A stretch of 60,198 bases of DNA from an uncultured Acetatifactor sp. (GTDB taxonomy: Bacteria > Bacillota > Clostridia > Lachnospirales > Lachnospiraceae). A program made the position numbers and the translations under genes. Position 1 is the first letter of the stretch; each line of letters begins with the position of its first letter. The DNA lies in contig CAJUSI010000061.1 in assembly GCA_910589035.1 (NCBI GenBank), positions 1 to 60,198 on the forward strand, written 5' to 3'. The notes under the pieces are model-generated. The model saw only the letters and a list, made by a program, of their open reading frames with translations, was not told the DNA's origin and searched no databases. Of the stretch, positions 27,510-36,354 are shown in pieces.

Positions 27510-28835
27510 ATGAACACCTATCTGGAGATCAAATCCGTCCATGCCCGGGAAATCCTGGATTCCCGGGGAAATCCCACGGTGGAGGCGGATATTATTGTTT
27601 TGAACGGCAATGACGGACAGTTTTATCTGGGAACCGCCGCGGTGCCCTCCGGGGCCAGCACGGGCCGCTTTGAGGCGGTGGAGTTGCGGGACGGGGAACC
27701 CCGGTATTTCGGGCTGGGCGTGCAGCATGCGGTAAAAAATGTGAATGAGAAGATAGCGCCGGCGCTGGCGGGGGAAAACGCCCTGGATCAGTTCCGGCTG
27801 GACCGCCTGCTGATCGAGCTGGACGGCACGGAGAACAAGGAAAACCTGGGAGCCAACGCAACGCTTTCCGTATCTCTTGCCTGCGCCAGAGCGGCTGCCA
27901 ATGCTCTTTCCATGCCCTTATACCGCTACGTGGGGGGTGCCGGGGCACATCTGCTCCCGGTTCCCATGATGAATATATTAAACGGAGGAAAGCACGCCGC
28001 CAACACGGTGGATTTCCAGGAATTTATGATCATGCCTGTCAGGGCGGACAGCTTCGGGGGCGCGCTGAGAATCTGTGCGGAAGTATACCACAATCTGAAG
28101 AAAATTCTTCAGGACAGAGGTCTGTCCACAGGAGTGGGAGACGAGGGAGGCTTCGCACCGGATCTGCCCGATGCGGAAAGCGTACTGGAGCTGTTGGTGG
28201 AGGCGGTTCATGCCGCCGGATACATTCCGGGAGATGATGTCAGAATTGCCATGGATGCCGCAGCGAGCGAGCTTTATAACGAGAAGACAGGAATGTACCA
28301 TTTTCCCGGGGAGAGCAGCCTGAAAGGACAGGAGGTCATCCGCAGCACAGAGGAGATGATCTCGTATTTTGAGAAGCTTTCCCGCAATTATCCCATCATA
28401 TCCCTGGAGGATGCCCTGGCGGAGGAGGACTGGGACGGCTGGCAGAAGCTTACGGAGAGACTGGCGGGGAAGATCCAGCTGGTGGGGGACGACCTTTTTG
28501 TCACAAATAAAAAGCGTCTGGCAGCAGGAATCAAGCTTGGCACGGCCAATTCCATTCTGGTGAAGGTAAATCAGATCGGAACTCTCACGGAAGCCTTTGA
28601 AGCGGTGGAGCTGGCCCACAAGAATCATTATACGGCGGTGATGTCCCATCGTTCCGGCGAGACGGAGGACACCACCATAGCCGATCTGGCTGTGGCCTGG
28701 AATACCGCGCAGATCAAGACCGGGGCGCCCTGCCGCAGCGACAGGGTAGCCAAGTATAACAGGCTGCTCAGAATAGAAGAGGAGCTGGGGAAGGCTGCGG
28801 AATATCCCGGACTGCTGGCATTCCATGTACAGTAG
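27510..28835 (+). CDS. eno: Enolase
   Basis: 441 residues, full length. It dehydrates 2-phosphoglycerate to phosphoenolpyruvate with Mg. Key regions are ARQ-type start VHAREILDSRGNPTVE, GAVPSGASTG-like PSGASTGRFEAVELRDG, the metal ligands in ISLEDALAEEDWDGW and LVGDDLFVTN, and the loop MSHRSGETEDTTIADL. AAAAGGAGG lies 9 bases before the ATG. It heads the conserved run eno-secG-rnr-smpB-ssrA. Confidence 0.98.
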   Translation: MNTYLEIKSVHAREILDSRGNPTVEADIIVLNGNDGQFYLGTAAVPSGASTGRFEAVELRDGEPRYFGLGVQHAVKNVNEKIAPALAGENALDQFRLDRLLIELDGTENKENLGANATLSVSLACARAAANALSMPLYRYVGGAGAHLLPVPMMNILNGGKHAANTVDFQEFMIMPVRADSFGGALRICAEVYHNLKKILQDRGLSTGVGDEGGFAPDLPDAESVLELLVEAVHAAGYIPGDDVRIAMDAAASELYNEKTGMYHFPGESSLKGQEVIRSTEEMISYFEKLSRNYPIISLEDALAEEDWDGWQKLTERLAGKIQLVGDDLFVTNKKRLAAGIKLGTANSILVKVNQIGTLTEAFEAVELAHKNHYTAVMSHRSGETEDTTIADLAVAWNTAQIKTGAPCRSDRVAKYNRLLRIEEELGKAAEYPGLLAFHVQ

Positions 28836-28979
28836 AGCGGCCGGCCGGTAAAGCGCCGCGGCACAGCATGGAAAAGCACCGGCAAAAGCCTGTAAAACTC
28901 TGCAGCCATGCAAATTTATACTTGCCTTTTTGCCCCATATATGGTAAGATAAACCTTGTTTCGATATAGGAGGTGTGAA

Positions 28980-29219
28980 ATGGGAGCATTGAAAATTGTA
29001 CTCACGGTTTTCTTTATAGTGGTTTGCATAGCGCTTGTGGTGTTGGTATTGATGCAGGAGGGCAAGTCCGCAGGACTTGGAGCCATCAGCGGGATCACCG
29101 AGACCTACTGGGGTAAGAACAAGGGCCGTTCCATGGAGGGGCGTCTGGTAAAGTTTACGACCATACTGGCCGTGCTTTTTATGGGTCTTGCAGTCATACT
29201 GAATCTGAATATTTTTTAG
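28980..29219 (+). CDS. secG: Preprotein translocase subunit SecG
   Basis: 79 residues, two membrane helices (about 2-24 and 55-76) joined by the family motif LMQEGKSAGLGAISG. SecG assists the SecYE channel in protein export. AGGAGGTG lies upstream of ATG at 28980. A terminator follows, but the position before rnr and smpB is the usual Firmicute order. Confidence 0.93.
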   Translation: MGALKIVLTVFFIVVCIALVVLVLMQEGKSAGLGAISGITETYWGKNKGRSMEGRLVKFTTILAVLFMGLAVILNLNIF

Positions 29220-29260
29220 ATCAGAATTATTCGGTTAAGGAAGGCATCTTCCTCTTGATG

Positions 29261-29300
29261 AGACACCCTTGTAGTCGCTGCAGGGGTGTTTTTCGCTTTT
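29261..29300 (+). terminator. Intrinsic terminator after secG
   Basis: ACACCC (29263-29268) pairs with GGGTGT (29284-29289) and is followed by TTTTTCGCTTTT. A second palindrome, CCCGGGCA-GTAT-TGCCCGGG near 29316-29335, lies between it and rnr. Confidence 0.75.
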
Positions 29301-29445
29301 ATGCGGATGCCCTGTCCCGGGCAGTATTGCCCGGGTATACTCTCTGTTTTCCGCGAAAAGGGAGGAAGCCGCAGAACCGGATGTTTAAGGAACCATGAAA
29401 CGGAGCCGGGGTTCCGGCAGGCTGTATTCTGTACAGGGGAGGCTT

Positions 29446-31617
29446 ATGGACAATAAAGATAGCGCGCAGTCCAGGACTGCAAGGAAAAAGGTAATAACGG
29501 ATCTGGTGAAGGATCCCATCTACGTGCCCATGAAGGAAAAGGAGCTTGCCATGTTCCTGCAGGTATCCAGGGAAGACAGGGAGGAGCTAAAGGCAGTTCT
29601 GCGGGAGCTTCTGGCCGAGGGGAAGCTTGCGCTCACCCCAGGAGGAAAATATGTGAAAGCCGGCGGAAACCTTTTGACCGGAACCTTTATCAGCCATGCC
29701 AGGGGGTATGGGTTTGTGGAGATTGAGGGCAGGGAGGAAGATTTATTTATTCCCGAGGATATGACCGGTGGCGCCTTCCATAAGGATTCGGTGGAGGTGG
29801 CCCTTCTGCCGGAGGGAGAGGGAAAGCGCCAGGAGGCAAAAGTGGTGCGGATCCTGGCCAGGGGGATTACGCAGGTTGTGGGTACCTTTGACCGGGTCAA
29901 TGAGAATTATGGCTTTGTGGTGCCTGACAATACCAGGCTGTCACAGGATATTTTCGTGCCGAAGGAGCATTCCAGGGGTGCAATGGGTGGACATAAGGTG
30001 GTGGTTGAAATCACCGATTACGGTTCCGGGAAAAGGGGGCCGGAGGGCAGAGTGCAGGAGATTCTGGGGCATGTCAATGACCCTGGTGTGGATATTATGT
30101 CCATTGTGAGGGGCTATGAGCTTCCGGTGGAATTTCCGGCAAAGGTCATGAATCAGGCGGAGCGCGTGTCCCAGGAGGTGTCAGAGGCGGACAGGGCCGG
30201 GCGCAGGGATCTGCGGGATATGGATATGGTTACCATCGACGGCGAGGATGCGAAGGATCTGGACGATGCGGTTAGCCTTACCTTTGACGGGGAGAAATAT
30301 CATCTGGGAGTTCATATTGCGGATGTCACCAATTATGTACAGGAGAATTCCGTGCTGGACAGAGAGGCCTTCAGCCGGGGAACCAGCGTATACCTGGTGG
30401 ACCGGGTAATTCCCATGCTGCCCCATGCGCTTTCAAACGGAATCTGTTCGCTGAACGAAGGCGTTGACAGGCTGGCGCTGAGCTGCCTGATGACGGTGGA
30501 TTTAAAAGGGGAAATCGTGGATTACGAGATCTGCGAGTCCGTGATCAGGGTCAATAAGCGCATGACCTACACTGCGGTGAAAAACATGCTGGAGGACGAA
30601 CGGTTGACGGAGACGGACGAGGCGTATCTGCAATACAGAGAGCTTCTTCCCATGTTCCGCCATATGGAGAAGCTTGCGGGAATTCTCAGAGAAAAGCGGC
30701 AGAGACGGGGCTCCATTGATTTTGATTTCCCGGAGTGCAAGATTCTCCTGGACGGGGAGGGGCATCCCGTGGATATCAGGCCCTATGAACGCAATGCGGC
30801 CACGGATATTATCGAGGACTTTATGCTGGCGGCAAACGAGACCGTGGCACAGCATTTCTACTGGCTGGAGCTGCCCTTTGTCTACCGGATCCACGATGTG
30901 CCGGACGGGGAGAATATCAGGAAGCTGACGGCCTTTATCAATAATTTCGGCTATTACATGAAGGCCGTGGGCAGGAAGGGACAGAAGACCTCGGGCGATG
31001 AGGTACATCCGAAGGAAATTCAAAAGCTTCTGTCGAAGATTGCGGGTACCCCCGAGGAACCCATGATCAGCCGTCTGGCCCTGCGCAGTATGAGGCAGGC
31101 AAAATACAGCGTGGAATGCAGCGGACATTTCGGCCTTGCATGTCCTTATTACTGCCATTTTACCTCGCCCATCCGCAGATATCCGGATCTGCAGATCCAC
31201 AGAATCATCAAGGAACAGCTGCGGGGCAGACTGGGGGAGGAAAGGGCTGCCCATTACCGGGAGATCCTGCCTGAGGTGGCGAAGCATTCTTCCGAGACGG
31301 AGCGGCGGGCGGATGAGGCGGAGCGGGAAACCGACAAGCTGAAGAAGGTGGAATACATGGAGGAGAGAATAGGGGAAACCTATGAAGGGGTCATCTGCGG
31401 AGTGACAAACTGGGGGATCTATGTGGAACTGCCCAATACCGTGGAGGGCCTGGTGCATGTATCCAGGCTTTCGGATGACTATTACCATTATAAGCAGGAT
31501 ACCTGCGAGATGGTGGGGGAAGCTACAGGAAAGAGCTATAAGCTTGGGATGCCTGTAACGGTGTGTGTGGAGAACTGCGACCGCTTCCAGCGGACCATTG
31601 ACTTCAGCATTGTATGA
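29446..31617 (+). CDS. rnr: Ribonuclease R
   Basis: 723 residues. A 3'-5' exoribonuclease of the RNB family that degrades structured RNA and works with tmRNA-SmpB in clearing non-stop mRNA. Visible parts: N-terminal helix-turn-helix-like region, two cold-shock domains (ARGYGFVEIEGREEDLFIP and NYGFVVPDNTR), the RNB catalytic core with the metal-binding aspartates in DGEDAKDLDDAVSL, the motif HFTSPIRRYPDLQIHR, and a C-terminal S1 domain (YEGVICGVTNWGIYVELPNT). GGGGAGG precedes the ATG at 29446; an upstream in-frame ATG at 29395 lacks one. Confidence 0.95.
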   Translation: MDNKDSAQSRTARKKVITDLVKDPIYVPMKEKELAMFLQVSREDREELKAVLRELLAEGKLALTPGGKYVKAGGNLLTGTFISHARGYGFVEIEGREEDLFIPEDMTGGAFHKDSVEVALLPEGEGKRQEAKVVRILARGITQVVGTFDRVNENYGFVVPDNTRLSQDIFVPKEHSRGAMGGHKVVVEITDYGSGKRGPEGRVQEILGHVNDPGVDIMSIVRGYELPVEFPAKVMNQAERVSQEVSEADRAGRRDLRDMDMVTIDGEDAKDLDDAVSLTFDGEKYHLGVHIADVTNYVQENSVLDREAFSRGTSVYLVDRVIPMLPHALSNGICSLNEGVDRLALSCLMTVDLKGEIVDYEICESVIRVNKRMTYTAVKNMLEDERLTETDEAYLQYRELLPMFRHMEKLAGILREKRQRRGSIDFDFPECKILLDGEGHPVDIRPYERNAATDIIEDFMLAANETVAQHFYWLELPFVYRIHDVPDGENIRKLTAFINNFGYYMKAVGRKGQKTSGDEVHPKEIQKLLSKIAGTPEEPMISRLALRSMRQAKYSVECSGHFGLACPYYCHFTSPIRRYPDLQIHRIIKEQLRGRLGEERAAHYREILPEVAKHSSETERRADEAERETDKLKKVEYMEERIGETYEGVICGVTNWGIYVELPNTVEGLVHVSRLSDDYYHYKQDTCEMVGEATGKSYKLGMPVTVCVENCDRFQRTIDFSIV

Positions 31618-31803
31618 CTGCGGCTGCCCGGGAGGTCCCATTTGCCGCCGGAGCTTTCGGATTAATTGCCGCCGGAGCCGGGAGGAATCCTGACCATTGA
31701 GGTGTCCGGCCAAGCCGCAGCAAAAGTTTGAAATGGACTGAATCGCATCGAAAGGCCGATTGCCTCTGGGAGAACGGCATGGCAGGAAGGGAGAGTGAGA
31801 AAA

Positions 31804-32274
31804 ATGGCGCAGGCAAAAGAGGCGCAGAAGCTGGTAGCCAATAACAAAAAAGCGTATCACGAATATTTTATAGACGAGACCTATGAGGCCGGGGTGGCAC
31901 TCCACGGCACAGAGGTGAAATCCATGCGCATGGGCAAGTGCAGCATAAAGGAATCCTACATTCGCATCGAGAACGGGGAGATGTTCGTCTATGGCATGCA
32001 TGTGAGCCCCTACGAGAAAGGGAACATCTTCAACAAAGATCCTCTGCGGGTGAAGAAGCTTCTGATGCATAAATACGAGATCAACAAACTGGCCGGGAAG
32101 GTTGCCAAGAAGGGCTATACCCTTGTCCCGCTCCAGGTGTACTTCAAGAATGGCAGGGTGAAGACTCAGATAGGCCTGGCCCGCGGCAAGAAGCTGTATG
32201 ACAAGCGGGAGGCCATAGCAAAAAAGGATCAGCGCAGGGAGACGGAGAGGGATTTCAAAATCAGGAATTTATGA
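31804..32274 (+). CDS. smpB: SsrA-binding protein SmpB
   Basis: 156 residues. It binds the tRNA-like end of tmRNA and brings it to stalled ribosomes. Family motifs include ANNKKAYHEYFIDETYEAG, LHGTEVKSMRMGKCSIKESY and the basic tail KKLYDKREAIAKKDQRRE. The start at 31804 follows GAAGGGAGAG; three earlier in-frame codons are open but not favoured. Its RNA partner gene lies 96 bases downstream. Confidence 0.97.
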   Translation: MAQAKEAQKLVANNKKAYHEYFIDETYEAGVALHGTEVKSMRMGKCSIKESYIRIENGEMFVYGMHVSPYEKGNIFNKDPLRVKKLLMHKYEINKLAGKVAKKGYTLVPLQVYFKNGRVKTQIGLARGKKLYDKREAIAKKDQRRETERDFKIRNL

Positions 32275-32304
32275 GAAAGGAGACTGAAAAAAGGATTTAA
32301 AGTC

Positions 32305-32333
32305 TTTACACTTTCCGGAATGATTGCTATAAT
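32305..32333 (+). promoter_or_regulatory. ssrA promoter
   Basis: TTTACA and TATAAT with a 17-base spacer, ending 37 bases before the mature 5' end of tmRNA. Confidence 0.8.
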
Positions 32334-32370
32334 AAAGGTGCAGGAAGTGTGACAGACAAAAACTGAATAT

Positions 32371-32751
32371 GGGGTAGTAAAGGTTTCGACAGGGGTCTTG
32401 CAGCTGGAGAAGCTATCCGTTGCGACACGTTAAATGCAAACTTAAACTAAACGCTGAAGATAATTATCAGTACGCACTGGCTGCCTAACCGCAGCTGGTG
32501 ACGCCGCCTCAGGCGGCTTGTCCGCTCCGGGGCACTCACACTCCGGAATCCGGGCATCGACTATGTGAGAAACGACGCGCGTTAAGCTTTGCGCGCGCGG
32601 GCGTATCATGAAGCTACCGAATCTGCCAGATCGTTCGTTGTCTGTCAGAGGAGGGAACGTGCAGGAGAAAGTCCTGCGAAGATAACGGACTATGATAGTA
32701 GAAGGACAGGGAATGGGCTTTTGGACAGGGGTTCGACTCCCCTCTACTCCA
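32371..32751 (+). ncRNA. ssrA: Transfer-messenger RNA (tmRNA)
   Basis: The 5' end GGGGTAGTAAAGGTTTCGAC and 3' end GGTTCGACTCCCCTCTACTCC form the tRNA-like acceptor stem (GGGGTAG with CTACTCC) and T-arm. The tag reading frame ends ...NAEDNYQYALAA followed by TAA (near 32450-32490), the hydrophobic ALAA end recognised by ClpXP-type proteases. CCA appears not to be encoded. It rescues stalled ribosomes together with SmpB. Its 3' end is a frequent phage integration site, and phage-like sequence starts directly after it. Confidence 0.95.
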
Positions 32752-32826
32752 CTTATGAGGTCGCTCGACGAACACCTGAAGCCACAGTAATTGTTGTCCG
32801 CTTCGGAATCGTCTTGGCCTGTAAGC

Positions 32827-32914
32827 TCCAGATTTGACCATATTTGAGTTTTTAGGTCAAGGGCTTATAAAATGTTTAGCAAGCGGTTAAAAACGCGAAT
32901 ATGGAGACCGTGGG
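32827..32914 (+). repeat. Palindromic dispersed element, copy A
   Basis: Core 32838-32904 is bounded by CCATATTTGAG and CGCGAATATGG, with a central CTTATAA. Its outer flanks (17 bases at the left, 25 at the right) are identical to copy B at 45824-45910, which is in the opposite orientation. It lies between tmRNA and the last phage gene. Function unknown. Confidence 0.7.
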
Positions 32915-32954
32915 AGTCCAGAAGACTATTCTGGGCTCTTACTTTATCCCAAGA

Positions 32955-33371
32955 TTACGTACCAGTTGCGCGACTGCCACAGTAAGGGCAAAGTGGCGCT
33001 TTTCGGTCAGAGTCTTTTAACGCTTTCATATCAATAAAAAATTGCCCACCGCATTCAGCGCATTCGTATATATCACCAATTTGGCGTAAATGCGGTACCG
33101 ACTCATGGCATTCAAGGCTAATCGATACAGAGGATAAAGTTGACCGCACCTTTTTAGAGACCTCCTCCTGTAAAGCCTTCTTTGTGGTCTCCCGTACAGT
33201 TCCGCGAACCATGCCATCAATATCAACTTCATGTACAGTACTGTAAATAGCCTTCTCCACTTTTTCTTCCACAATGCTTTTTACAAAGTCAACGATAGTC
33301 TCACGATTTATTCCGTTGTCCGCAAGCATTTGAGTCAGCATTTTCCGCAGCTCGATCTGTTCAATAGTCAT
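32955..33371 (-). CDS. Hypothetical phage protein with C-terminal zinc ribbon
   Basis: 138 residues. The N-terminal two-thirds is helical and charged. The C-terminus has CAECGGQF and CPYCGSR, a four-cysteine zinc ribbon. It is the most promoter-distal gene of the leftward accessory arm. Its start codon overlaps the end of the next gene upstream by 11 bases, so they are coupled. No function recognised. Confidence 0.6.
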   Translation of the reverse strand: MTIEQIELRKMLTQMLADNGINRETIVDFVKSIVEEKVEKAIYSTVHEVDIDGMVRGTVRETTKKALQEEVSKKVRSTLSSVSISLECHESVPHLRQIGDIYECAECGGQFFIDMKALKDSDRKAPLCPYCGSRATGT

Positions 33372-33555
33372 AACATTTTCCCTCCATTTCTTTGTGAAGC
33401 CTCTGCCGCATATAGCTTCTGGCTTTCTTTTTCAAATGCCTTTTCCAGCGTCGGATAGTTACGGCTTTGGTGTGATTCCGAGAATACACATAGTCGTCAA
33501 GCACATATTTTCCAGGATGTTCGTTTTCACCATAAGCCCGCATTTTTCTAGCCAT
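33361..33555 (-). CDS. Small basic phage protein
   Basis: 64 residues, strongly basic (AVTIRRWKRHLKKKARSYMR), suggesting nucleic-acid binding. It overlaps its downstream neighbour's start and lies 6 bases from its upstream neighbour. AAAGGAGTGAC precedes the ATG. Not recognised. Confidence 0.6.
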   Translation of the reverse strand: MARKMRAYGENEHPGKYVLDDYVYSRNHTKAVTIRRWKRHLKKKARSYMRQRLHKEMEGKCYDY

Positions 33556-33561
33556 AAAAAG

Positions 33562-33894
33562 TCACTCCTTTTCTTCAAAGAATACCCTTGCGTATTCGGC
33601 TTTTAATAGCCGAAGTTGCTCAAGGTAACGTAATGCTGCCAGAGTAGCACTGTAATCAACGCCTGGCTCTTCATCCTCATAATACGCGCAGAGTCTTTTC
33701 AAGTTTTCGATCAACGTATCAAGTTCAGGGTCCGGCGTTTCCTTGCTATGTAAATGTAACTGAACCGGATAGGCTGCCCGATCTCGAAGCCAGTTTTCCA
33801 CGCCAAGCGGCGTCAGGCAAAAATCTGTCATTTCTCTAGCGTGTTTTTGATTGAGCTCCTTGATAAAATCGTCTACAAGCACATAGGCTTTCAT
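33562..33894 (-). CDS. Hypothetical phage protein
   Basis: 110 residues, mostly helical, with a basic N-terminal third (ELNQKHAREMTDF) and a leucine/tyrosine-rich C-terminal helix (ALRYLEQLRLLKAEYARVFF). Its ATG overlaps the stop of the gene upstream (ATGA), indicating coupling. No family recognised. Confidence 0.6.
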   Translation of the reverse strand: MKAYVLVDDFIKELNQKHAREMTDFCLTPLGVENWLRDRAAYPVQLHLHSKETPDPELDTLIENLKRLCAYYEDEEPGVDYSATLAALRYLEQLRLLKAEYARVFFEEKE

Positions 33895-34454
33895 TCATAA
33901 TCACCGCCTTTATGAGCTTCTAAAATTTTCTCGCCTTCTCTCAATACCCGCATAGCTTCATCAGAAAGCCGCTGCAATTCCTGATTGCGCTTTTCTCTGG
34001 CCTCGTAAAAAGCCGGGTCCTTTAAGGCATTCTCCCAATTATTGATAAACTGCTGAACCTCCTGAATGGTATTAAAGCCAACTTCATTTTCATAGCCGCT
34101 CCTGGCCGTAAAAATCTCGTAAACATGATCGTTTCGTTCGTCATTCAGGGCAACGCCAAAATAGAGTTCATCCCGGCGGTTTTCATCCATAGGCTCAAAC
34201 CGTACATCATCGTAAAGCGGCCCAACCATAGGGCAGTTATTTTTAAACCATACCCGGTAATTGTCAAGGATATAATCACTTGTAATACCGCCCAGAATCT
34301 TACAGATTTCCGCCAGCCGGCCGGCAAGCTCATCATCTTCGCAAAACTAGTCGTACCAGCCCGCGTCGATTTGAGTGTTGCGGTCTTTAGCGTGGAACTC
34401 GCCGCTTGCGTATCTTACACAAAACTCGCGCAAAGTCATTTCCTTACTTGCCAT
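33891..34454 (-). pseudogene. Phage gene interrupted by an in-frame amber codon
   Basis: The frame from ATG at 34454 (preceded by AGAAAGGAAAAT) runs as MASKEMTLREFCVRYASG to TAG at 34347-34349 (codon 36), then continues in the same frame without a break for 151 codons to the normal stop. The residue before the stop is in DAGWYD and the next are FCEDDELAG; related proteins, as I recall them, read GWYDWFC, which would make this a TGG to TAG change. A second ATG at 34229 could give a truncated 112-residue product. Either a nonsense mutant, a suppressed stop or a sequencing error. Function of the family is not known to me. Confidence 0.65.
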
Positions 34455-34467
34455 ATTTTCCTTTCTG

Positions 34468-34489
34468 CCCTCGTAACCTCCGGGGCGGG
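34468..34489 (-). promoter_or_regulatory. GC-rich 22-bp leader box, copy 1
   Basis: On the minus strand CCCGCCCCGGAGG is followed by TTACGAGGG. It sits between two genes, about 13 bases before the ATG at 34454, directly ahead of the AGAAAGGA ribosome-binding site. Same box at 36540-36561 and 44574-44595, variant at 35802-35823. Confidence 0.6.
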
Positions 34490-34497
34490 CTATAAAT

Positions 34498-35677
34498 TTA
34501 TGCCGCTACGCGACACCTTGTAAGTTCGGTCTGCTTTACACCACGAAACTCATTATGCGCTTTAATGGTGCCGGTAATAGTTTTGATACTATCCGCAATC
34601 AGGTTTCCGGTTTTCCACATATAAACATTTCCGTCAGTGCCGATAATTTTATATATTCTGGTTGTTCCAAAATCAGTGTCCCAGCTTGTTATGCAAGCCA
34701 CAGATTTTACGGCCACCGTGATTCTGTCTTTTACTGCGCCGACATATTCGGATTTTACTTCAGCCGCGTTTGCCTTTGCCTCAGCTTTTTTTAGCCTGAT
34801 AGGCAAGCTCTCTGTTATAACTCGGGAACAATGACGCCAAAATTCCAAAATTCTTTTGCCTTACATATGGCAGAGCACAAACAGTTTTCAGATTATGAAT
34901 ATAATTGCTTGTCTCGTCTTGACTTAAAACCCAGTCAAGCGCCATGTTAATTGTCTCTAATACTTTGGGAGAGGTATGGTCAAATGCGACTTCTTCCATT
35001 TCGCGCTTACAGTCCTCTTGGATATAGTAAGGAGCCATACCGTTATCGGTCAAATAATAGTCATATGCCCGACTTGCTGTACTTCGTCCGCAATCCTGTG
35101 TCTTTACATATCCAAACTTGTTAATTGTTTCGGCGATATACTGTAAAGCCTCTTTGATTTCTATGTAACGTTCAAAACGGAAACCAGGCTCAGGTACTTC
35201 TCCAGCGATCAAGCAATCGTACAAACTGATATATCTTGCTGCGGCTTCTGCGCTAAGGCCATGCGTAAAATCATTTAAACAACTTTTACCAACCTGCTTA
35301 AATTCTCCGGTACTGACATTGCGAACAATATAGGTGTACTTACGATAGCGGTTACTATTGCAATGTTCGCATACTGGGCTACCCGTATAATATCTTTCAG
35401 GTACTTCAATATCACAAACGCGGTTAATAATGTTTCCTTTTTCGGTATGCTCTACGGAAGCGATAAACTGCCAGTCATTTATGATAGCTGTACCTTCAGC
35501 CTCAACCTGAATAAATCTGGCTGTATACTTCTGTTTGTTATCGTCTACAAGCTCACGATAGACTTCACCAACTTTATTATAAGTAAACTCGCAGCCATAC
35601 TTTTTGCACTTGTTTGCGATACGTGTGAGCTTTGCTTCCAGGCGGTCCATATTGCCTTCAAAAATTTCATACATCAT
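34498..35677 (-). pseudogene. Conserved phage/plasmid protein with CxxC finger, split by a frameshift in an A7 run
   Basis: Translation from ATG at 35677 (GGAGG 8 bases upstream) gives about 298 residues with VCEHCNSNRYRKYTYIVRN and QVGKSCLND, then ends at TGA 34781-34783 just after AYQAKKS. The following frame continues at once as KKAEAKANAAEVKSEYVG, KDRITVAVKSVACITSWDTD, which looks like the missing C-terminal domain. The switch falls in seven A residues (34786-34792); removing one restores a single 392-residue protein. Candidates are mutation, phase variation, +1 frameshifting or a base-calling error. Promoter element R1 lies upstream. Confidence 0.7.
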
Positions 35678-35701
35678 AATTTTTACCTCCGTGTGTTTCA
35701 T

Positions 35702-35779
35702 TTGATAAATCAATTTTAACGCCTTTGCTGAATTTCGTATGCCGACGAAACACACGGAGTTTTAGGATTCTCTCTATGC
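35702..35779 (-). promoter_or_regulatory. Repeated promoter-like element R1
   Basis: Reading leftward: a short inverted repeat, then GTCGGCATACG (invariant in all nine copies), 14 bases, CGTTAA with AAT (candidate -10), then TTGAT-N2-ATCAA palindrome. It lies 25 bases upstream of the frameshifted gene at 34498-35677. Nearly identical to R2. Confidence 0.75.
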
Positions 35780-35801
35780 GTTATTGCTGATTGAAGTATT
35801 G

Positions 35802-35823
35802 CCCTCGTAACACCCGTGGCGGG
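35802..35823 (-). promoter_or_regulatory. GC-rich leader box, variant copy
   Basis: Minus strand CCCGCCACGGG then TGTTACGAGGG; two or three changes from the other copies, and able to form CCCG/CGGG. Unlike the others it lies ahead of promoter element R1 rather than directly before a ribosome-binding site. Confidence 0.45.
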
Positions 35824-35838
35824 ATATCGGAATTATGA

Positions 35839-36021
35839 TTACACAACTTCTGCAACAGAAACCAGACAGTAAATACTATGTGCGTTGCTTTTTCTCAGTT
35901 TAAAAAATTTATTTGTTGCCGATTTTTCAGTTCTTGCTTTAATCTCTTCGGTACGAGTATATACAGCCATGCCGTCGTTAAAATATTTGTGATGCTCGAA
36001 AGTAACGATAAATTTTTTCAT
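35839..36021 (-). CDS. Small phage protein
   Basis: 60 residues, beginning MKKFIVTFEHHKYFNDGMAV; a small beta-rich domain with many lysines (TEKSATNKFFKLRKSN). It is the only gene between promoter element R2 and the next element R1, thus its own transcription unit. No function recognised. Confidence 0.6.
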   Translation of the reverse strand: MKKFIVTFEHHKYFNDGMAVYTRTEEIKARTEKSATNKFFKLRKSNAHSIYCLVSVAEVV

Positions 36022-36043
36022 TTTATTTTCCCCCGTGTTTTAT

Positions 36044-36122
36044 TTGATAAATCAATTTTAACGCCTTTGCTGAATTTCGTATGCCGACGAAACACACGGA
36101 GTTTTAGGATTCACTCTATGCA
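36044..36122 (-). promoter_or_regulatory. Repeated promoter-like element R2
   Basis: Same layout as R1 and nearly base-identical to it over the whole length, indicating a recent duplication. Directs the 60-residue gene at 35839-36021. Confidence 0.75.
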
Positions 36123-36343
36123 ATATCGCTAATAGCGCAATAGGCATTATCTGCGTAATCCTTAGCTTCTTCAATCGCAGCTATGTAAGATTCCATTTCC
36201 TCACCGCGTTCGCTGTTCTGGAGAGATTCTGGCAGATTATCATGGGCTTCCTGTTCCTCGTCTTTAACTTCTTCCAAAATATCTTTTGCCTGCTCCAACA
36301 GTTCCGCAGCTTCGGCAAGGCGTTTTCTCCTAGCTTTATTCAT
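36116..36343 (-). CDS. Small coiled-coil phage protein
   Basis: 75 residues, acidic and helical (AEAAELLEQAKDILEEVKD), likely coiled coil. GGAGG precedes the ATG and overlaps the stop codon of the gene upstream. Similar small proteins are frequent in gut mobile elements. Function unknown. Confidence 0.65.
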   Translation of the reverse strand: MNKARRKRLAEAAELLEQAKDILEEVKDEEQEAHDNLPESLQNSERGEEMESYIAAIEEAKDYADNAYCAISDIA

Positions 36344-36354
36344 TGGTTTTCCTC

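Noticed and set aside
30502..32070. Minus-strand reading frame of 522 codons
   Set aside because: Antisense to rnr and smpB, both of which are certain; GC-rich codon bias leaves the opposite strand open.
32589..32837. Short reading frame starting in the tmRNA gene
   Set aside because: Lies within the structured tRNA-like end of tmRNA and runs past the phage junction; no ribosome-binding site.
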